DNA of 60,000 bases. It comes from Adiantum capillus-veneris (taxonomy: Eukaryota > Streptophyta > Polypodiopsida > Polypodiales > Pteridaceae). Below, piece by piece: positions 56,061-60,000 of this stretch (its first letter is position 1; each line of letters begins with the position of its first letter). The DNA lies in NCBI GenBank assembly GCA_014529385.2, contig CM043946.1, positions 16,823,077 to 16,883,076 of the forward strand, given 5' to 3'. The notes below the pieces were generated by a model. It ran no database searches. It saw only the letters and a program-made list of their open reading frames with translations, and was not told where the DNA came from. The position numbers and the translations under genes are program-made.

Positions 56061-56269
56061 AGGATTTTTCTTCCTTTGACGTTGGCACTACTCAAAAATA
56101 AATAAATAAAAGGATTCCAATGGCTTTAAAAAATTGAAAGGTGCTCCTAGTTCAAAGATTCCATCCAAAAACAAGAAAAACGATGCATTAATTTATAGCA
56201 TGTAATGATAGGCAATGATGAAGCACATAGATTTGCAACAATATTACCTAAGAAAGATGAATACAACAT

Positions 56270-56306
<37 letters not shown>

Positions 56307-56832
56307 CGGAGGGGGGGGAGGAAGGAAAACGCTAAAGAGAACTAAGAAGAAAACGCTAAAAAAATGAAAGAGTAGAGAAACACCTATTTATATGGACACA
56401 AAATATCTTTTGACTTTCCATCTTCATTTGTCTTTTAATTGTAAACCTTCATTCGTCTTTTGACTTTCCACCTTCATCTGTCTTTTCATTTCTGAAACTC
56501 ACCCTTCACTTATGCAGTTAATATGTTTTGAAAGAATTTTCTTTTTCTGAGATTGGGGAGACTTGATCGAGCAAAAACAAAGGGAATCATTAAATTGGAA
56601 GTCCTTGTAACACTAATTAACACAAGGATTTTTCTTTTTCTAACGACGTTGGGGCACAACTAAAAAAAAAAAGGTATTCCTAATGGTTTAAAAAAAACTA
56701 AAAGGTGCTCCTAATTCAAAGATTTCATCCAAAAACAAGAAAAATGATGCGTTAATTTATAGCATGTAACGACAGGCAATGATGAAGCACATAGATTTGC
56801 AACAATATTACCTAAATGAATACAACATTGCG

Positions 56833-56889
<57 letters not shown>

Positions 56890-57175
56890 GAGAGGGGGGG
56901 GGGGGGGCAAGGAAAACGCTAAAGAGAACTAAGAAGAAAACGCTACAAAAAAAAAGGAAAGAGCAGAGAAACAAAAATGTCTTTTGACTTTCCATCTTCA
57001 TTTGTCTTTTGACTTTCCACCTTCATCTGTTTTTTCATTCCCAAAACTCCCCCTTCGCTTATGCATTTAATATGTTTTGAAAGAATTTTTATTTTTCTGA
57101 GATTGGGGAGACATGATCGAACAAAAACAAGGGGAATCATTAAATTGGAAGTCCTTGTAACACAATTAACACAAG
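56061..57175. repeat. Tandem duplication of a 0.56-kb unit
   Basis: Copy 1 56061-56624 (564 bp) and copy 2 56625-57175 (551 bp). Both begin AGGATTTTTC and contain the same order of blocks, including a GA microsatellite (56272-56304 and 56835-56883) followed by a G run, then AAAACGCTAAAGAGAACTAA. Differences are moderate and mostly in the GA and G runs; a roughly 20-bp block after AGAGAAACA (ATATGGACACAAAATAT) occurs only in copy 1. No coding capacity. Confidence 0.93.
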
Positions 57176-57390
57176 TAGTTTTGGCAAGTTAATGAAGCTG
57201 ACTCGACATAGTATTAAAAATTTCACCCACACACAAAAGCACTCACATGATTTGTCATTTTTTCCCTTATCCTTTCAACAATAGATCAAATACTATTTAT
57301 AGCATACATTGTCTTTTAATAAAGTCAAAAATACTGTACAAAGTATATTTGTAACTTTGTAAACCTTGATTAAAACTTTTGCTCAATTAG

Positions 57391-57735
57391 GAAATATTGA
57401 TATGCTCAACAAGAAGAAATTGCAAGTGATCTTGTGTGGATTTCCAAAGACGGGCACAGTGTCACTGATGAAAGCTTTAGAGATACTTGGATTCCCATGC
57501 TTCCATGGATGCTAAGCCCACCAGTGCAAGTCTCTTTCTGAAAGCATTTACAACAGGTAAGATATGTCTTTCTAGCAAGGCTTTGTTGAATCCTATTCTC
57601 TAGATTTTAGTTATCATTCCTATTTTTCTTATTATTTTGAACAATTTTTCTCTCTTCTGATAGGGAATCCAAAATGTTGGGAGAAGCTCCTAGATGAATA
57701 TGCTAAAATATTATATATAATTATGAAGCAAATCT
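57391..57735 (+). pseudogene. Two-exon remnant resembling a sulfotransferase (P-loop) gene
   Basis: Exon 1 (57391-57556) follows a pyrimidine-rich CAATTAG acceptor and reads KLQVILCGFPKTGTVSLMKA then LEILGFPCFH, the P-loop start of the Sulfotransfer_4-type family (GLPRTGTxSL...GPCYHM in members I know). A small indel near 57503-57510 shifts the frame; the next frame gives MDAKPTSASLFLKAFTT. It ends ACAACAG/GTAAGA, a consensus donor. After a 107-bp intron (57557-57663) ending TTCTGATAG, exon 2 reads GNPKCWEKLLDEYAKI in phase, like the family's G-x-x-x-W-x-x-L-L-x-x-Y. The later catalytic parts are not found. It is the only host-gene-like sequence in the window. Identity rests on motif memory. 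Confidence 0.5.
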
Positions 57736-58328
57736 CTTTGCTATGGATTGATATCTGTGCCTCACACATATAAATTCTTCCATTGCATTTTTGAACCTTG
57801 TACATTAATGCAGATGGTTACTTAGGAATAAGTGTGACATTTCACATGATCAAGATGAAGATTGCCAATGTTAAGTAAAATTTGCAATATTTCTTATGTA
57901 TCGCTTTATGAGCTCTCAAAGTTTGAATATCTTAAAATAGAGCAGAGAGATCAATTTTTTTAGAGAGATGAAGTCTAAAAAATATCAATCTTGGTATTGC
58001 TCGATCTTCCTTTTCATGATGCATATAATACAATTTTCACCTTTAAAAAAAAAAAGCATCCCGATTGTGAGTGAATTATATTGATCATCCCGAAACATTA
58101 GAAGAACTTGCCATGCTCGTGCCGAGCCATGACAATTTTCACATTTTAAAAACGAAAAGATGTGGAAGGCTCTCCTGCTAGAATAAGAACATAAATTAAA
58201 AAATATTCAATAGTTTGCAAGTGACAATATTTTTCAAGTGAAGATAACGAATTGTGAGGTGGAGCGGATGCATGCATGTGCGTTGTGCAGGAGTGCGTGG
58301 TGCATGAGAGTACACTTGATGTCGGTGG
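57736..58328. other. Non-coding stretch before E8
   Basis: AT-rich; no further sulfotransferase exon recognised. E8 starts at 58329. Confidence 0.5.
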
Positions 58329-58555
58329 TGTTGGAATTAGGGTTGCAGAGAAATGCACACAACTTGGAGAAGACGAAGGAAGCTCAAAGCACACAATAGA
58401 GAGTGTGTTACTTAGTGTGCAATGGAAAGATAGATAGCCCTAGAGTGATGGGCGTATTTACAATGCTCGGGGGAAAAAACCTCCTAAAGAGAGAAAAAAT
58501 GCCTTGGCGGTCCTAATGTATTCACACACATCACTACCACATGTATATGGTAACA
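58329..58555 (-). repeat. E8 3' LTR, 227 bp
   Basis: Minus-strand start TGTTACCATATACATG at 58555, end CCAACA at 58329. The polypurine tract on the minus strand (CCAGCGGGGATT) follows at 58556-58567. Confidence 0.92.
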
Positions 58556-58599
58556 AATCCCCGCTGGAGTGATGCGGTGAACGAGAGCTGGCACATGAG

Positions 58600-59230
58600 T
58601 AAAGGGAAGTTCCATGCCCTGAGGACATGATCAGTCCACAAAGGGCAGTAAGCCCAAAGCTTTGCGAAAAGCTTCAAGCTTCTCAAGAGACAATGCCGTT
58701 GTGAAAAGAACTGCAAGGTTGTCCTGCGTTGGCACATAAGCCTAGCTGATCTCTCCTGCTAAGAGACTCTCCCTGACATAGTGGTAATGCACCTCAATGT
58801 GCTTTGTGCGAGCATGAAAAAATGGGTTCCTCGCAACTGCAAATGCGCTCTGACTGTCATTGTAGGTAGTGTTGGCAGTGTCCTGTCCAACACCCAAATC
58901 AGCCATAAGGCGTCTGAGCCATACACACTAAACCGTAGCTGTGAAGACTGTCCTATACTCAACCTCACAACTCGAAGTGGCCACAGTAGGTTGCTTCTTG
59001 TTCAACCATGATATACATGAACTGCCAAGCATGAAACAAAAACCACTTGTGGACACTTGCGTGTCAAAACAACCAACCCAATCTGAGTCCGAAAAAGCAT
59101 GTAAGTCTGGCGGCAATGATCCCCCCTTGGGATAAAACAAGCCAAGATGTAAAGTGCCACTAAGGTAGCAGAAAATTCTCTTGACAGCCTGCCAATGCTT
59201 AGACCCTGGGCTATGCATAAATCTGCTGAC
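58600..59230 (-). pseudogene. E8 RNase H and RT C-terminal part
   Basis: Reads MHSPGSKHWQAVKRIFCYLS, then DSDWVGCFDTQVSTSGFCFM and SSCEVEYRTVFTA; further pieces toward 58640 are in other frames with a stop in the FTKALS region. Frameshifts mark it as dead. Confidence 0.85.
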
Positions 59231-60000
59231 TTATGAGACTGCAAACTGAATATCCGACCTCATGTTGCATACATAAATGAGGTAGCCAACAGCAATTTGA
59301 TAAAAAGTGACATCAGCAGGATCGCCAACATCATGTAGATTCAACTTTAAACCTCTTTCCATGGGAGTGGCAATAAGTTTGCAATCCTCAGGTCCAAACT
59401 TACATAGCAATGTCTCTATGTAACTTTTCTGACACAAGGCAATACCACCATCACACTGCTTAAACTGTATACCCAAGTAATGATGCAATAGCACCAAATC
59501 TTTCATCTTGAAAGTAGCATTCAAATCAGCCTTAAATTCAGCAATATGTCTCTCATTTGGTCCAGTCATCAACAAATCATCGACATAAAGAACCACAATG
59601 AGAAGTACATCACCATCACGCTTTACATACAATGTGCTTTCTGTTTGACTGTTACGAAAGCCTCGTTTGACCAAATGAGTGTCATCTTTCTCATACCAAG
59701 CACGAGGAGATTGCTTCAACCCATACAAAGCCTTCTTACATCTGCACACTTTTTCCTCTTGTCCTTTTATGACAAACCGCGAGGCTGCATTACATAAACT
59801 TCCTCAAATATGTCACCATTCAAGAAAGCGGTAACAATGTGTGATTGATGTACATCCCAACCAAAATGAGCTGCCAATGCACATAGAAAATGCACAGTAG
59901 TCATACGACAAGTGGGAGAAAACTTCTCTTCATAATCTATGCATTTTGGCTGTGCATAACCCTTTGCAACAAGTCGAGCCTTATGACGATCGATCTCACC
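59231..60000 (-). pseudogene. E8 reverse transcriptase
   Basis: From 59749 to 59231 it is open with [20 protein letters not shown], an intact LYVDDLLMTGP catalytic motif and GPNERHIAEFKADLNATFKM. A one-base deletion near 59775 (GACAAACCGCG for GACAAAACCGCG in E6) shifts the frame of the N-terminal part, which continues to the window end with [12 protein letters not shown]-like text. Confidence 0.9.

Larger units (their letters stand above)
58329..60000 (-). mobile_element. E8: third copy of the E5/E6 copia family, cut by the window end
   Basis: Minus-strand element: 3' LTR 58329-58555, RNase H, RT to the window edge. Gag, integrase and the 5' LTR, if present, lie beyond 60000. The LTR and RT align closely to E6. 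Confidence 0.9.

Overview
The window is plant nuclear DNA made almost entirely of nested and decayed LTR retrotransposons. Evidence for a plant: Ty1/copia and Ty3/chromovirus polyproteins of plant type, primer-binding sites for plant initiator tRNA-Met and tRNA-Asp, 5-bp target-site duplications (TSDs), long CT/GA and AC/GT microsatellites, and large stretches of decayed gag/pol. No intact host gene, rRNA, tRNA or CRISPR array was seen. A large, repeat-rich genome (fern, lycophyte or gymnosperm are all compatible) is inferred, but the species cannot be fixed from the sequence.

Layout. (1) 1-1674: flank without genes. (2) 1680-21136: a minus-strand gag-protease element with no recognisable reverse transcriptase or integrase (called E1), bounded by TSD AACAA and carrying three LTRs instead of two. 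Two copia elements sit inside it: a 3.6-kb gag-protease element (E2, 6630-10243, minus, TSD TTTCC) and a 5.7-kb full-structure copia (E3, 11761-17465, plus, TSD CATTG) that splits E1 gag. (3) 21142-25810: a minus-strand run of decayed coding sequence of unknown identity, with internal tandem duplications. (4) 28.4-32.2 kb: a heavily decayed minus-strand Ty3/gypsy pol (E4: protease, RT, RNase H, integrase). (5) 32.3-38.9 kb: mostly non-coding AT-rich DNA with a foldback-like inverted repeat, degenerate minisatellites and a promoter-like stretch. (6) 38979-45875: a minus-strand copia copy (E5) interrupted in its RT by a younger copy of the same family (E6, 40416-45572, TSD AATAG). E6 has its protease-integrase block inverted. 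(7) 45876-53483: a recent plus-strand chromovirus (E7) with one frameshift and two stops, whose 5' LTR is cut off and fused to E5 RT. (8) 53.5-58.3 kb: a LINE fragment, a gypsy protease fragment, a 0.56-kb tandem duplication, and a two-exon remnant resembling a sulfotransferase P-loop gene. (9) 58329-60000: another copy of the E5/E6 copia family (E8), running off the window.

How the parts relate. E1 lacks RT and IN and would need enzymes from another element; E2 is non-autonomous in the same way. E3 and E7 carry all the domains, but both are disabled, mainly by C-to-T/G-to-A type stops. The relative order of insertion can be read from nesting: E2 and E3 are younger than E1; E6 is younger than E5; E7 is next to, and probably younger than, E5. 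The strongest points for a second look are the three-LTR structure of E1, the internal inversion in E6, the mismatch between LTR age and coding decay in E3, the unidentified ORF of E2, and the sulfotransferase-like exon pair.
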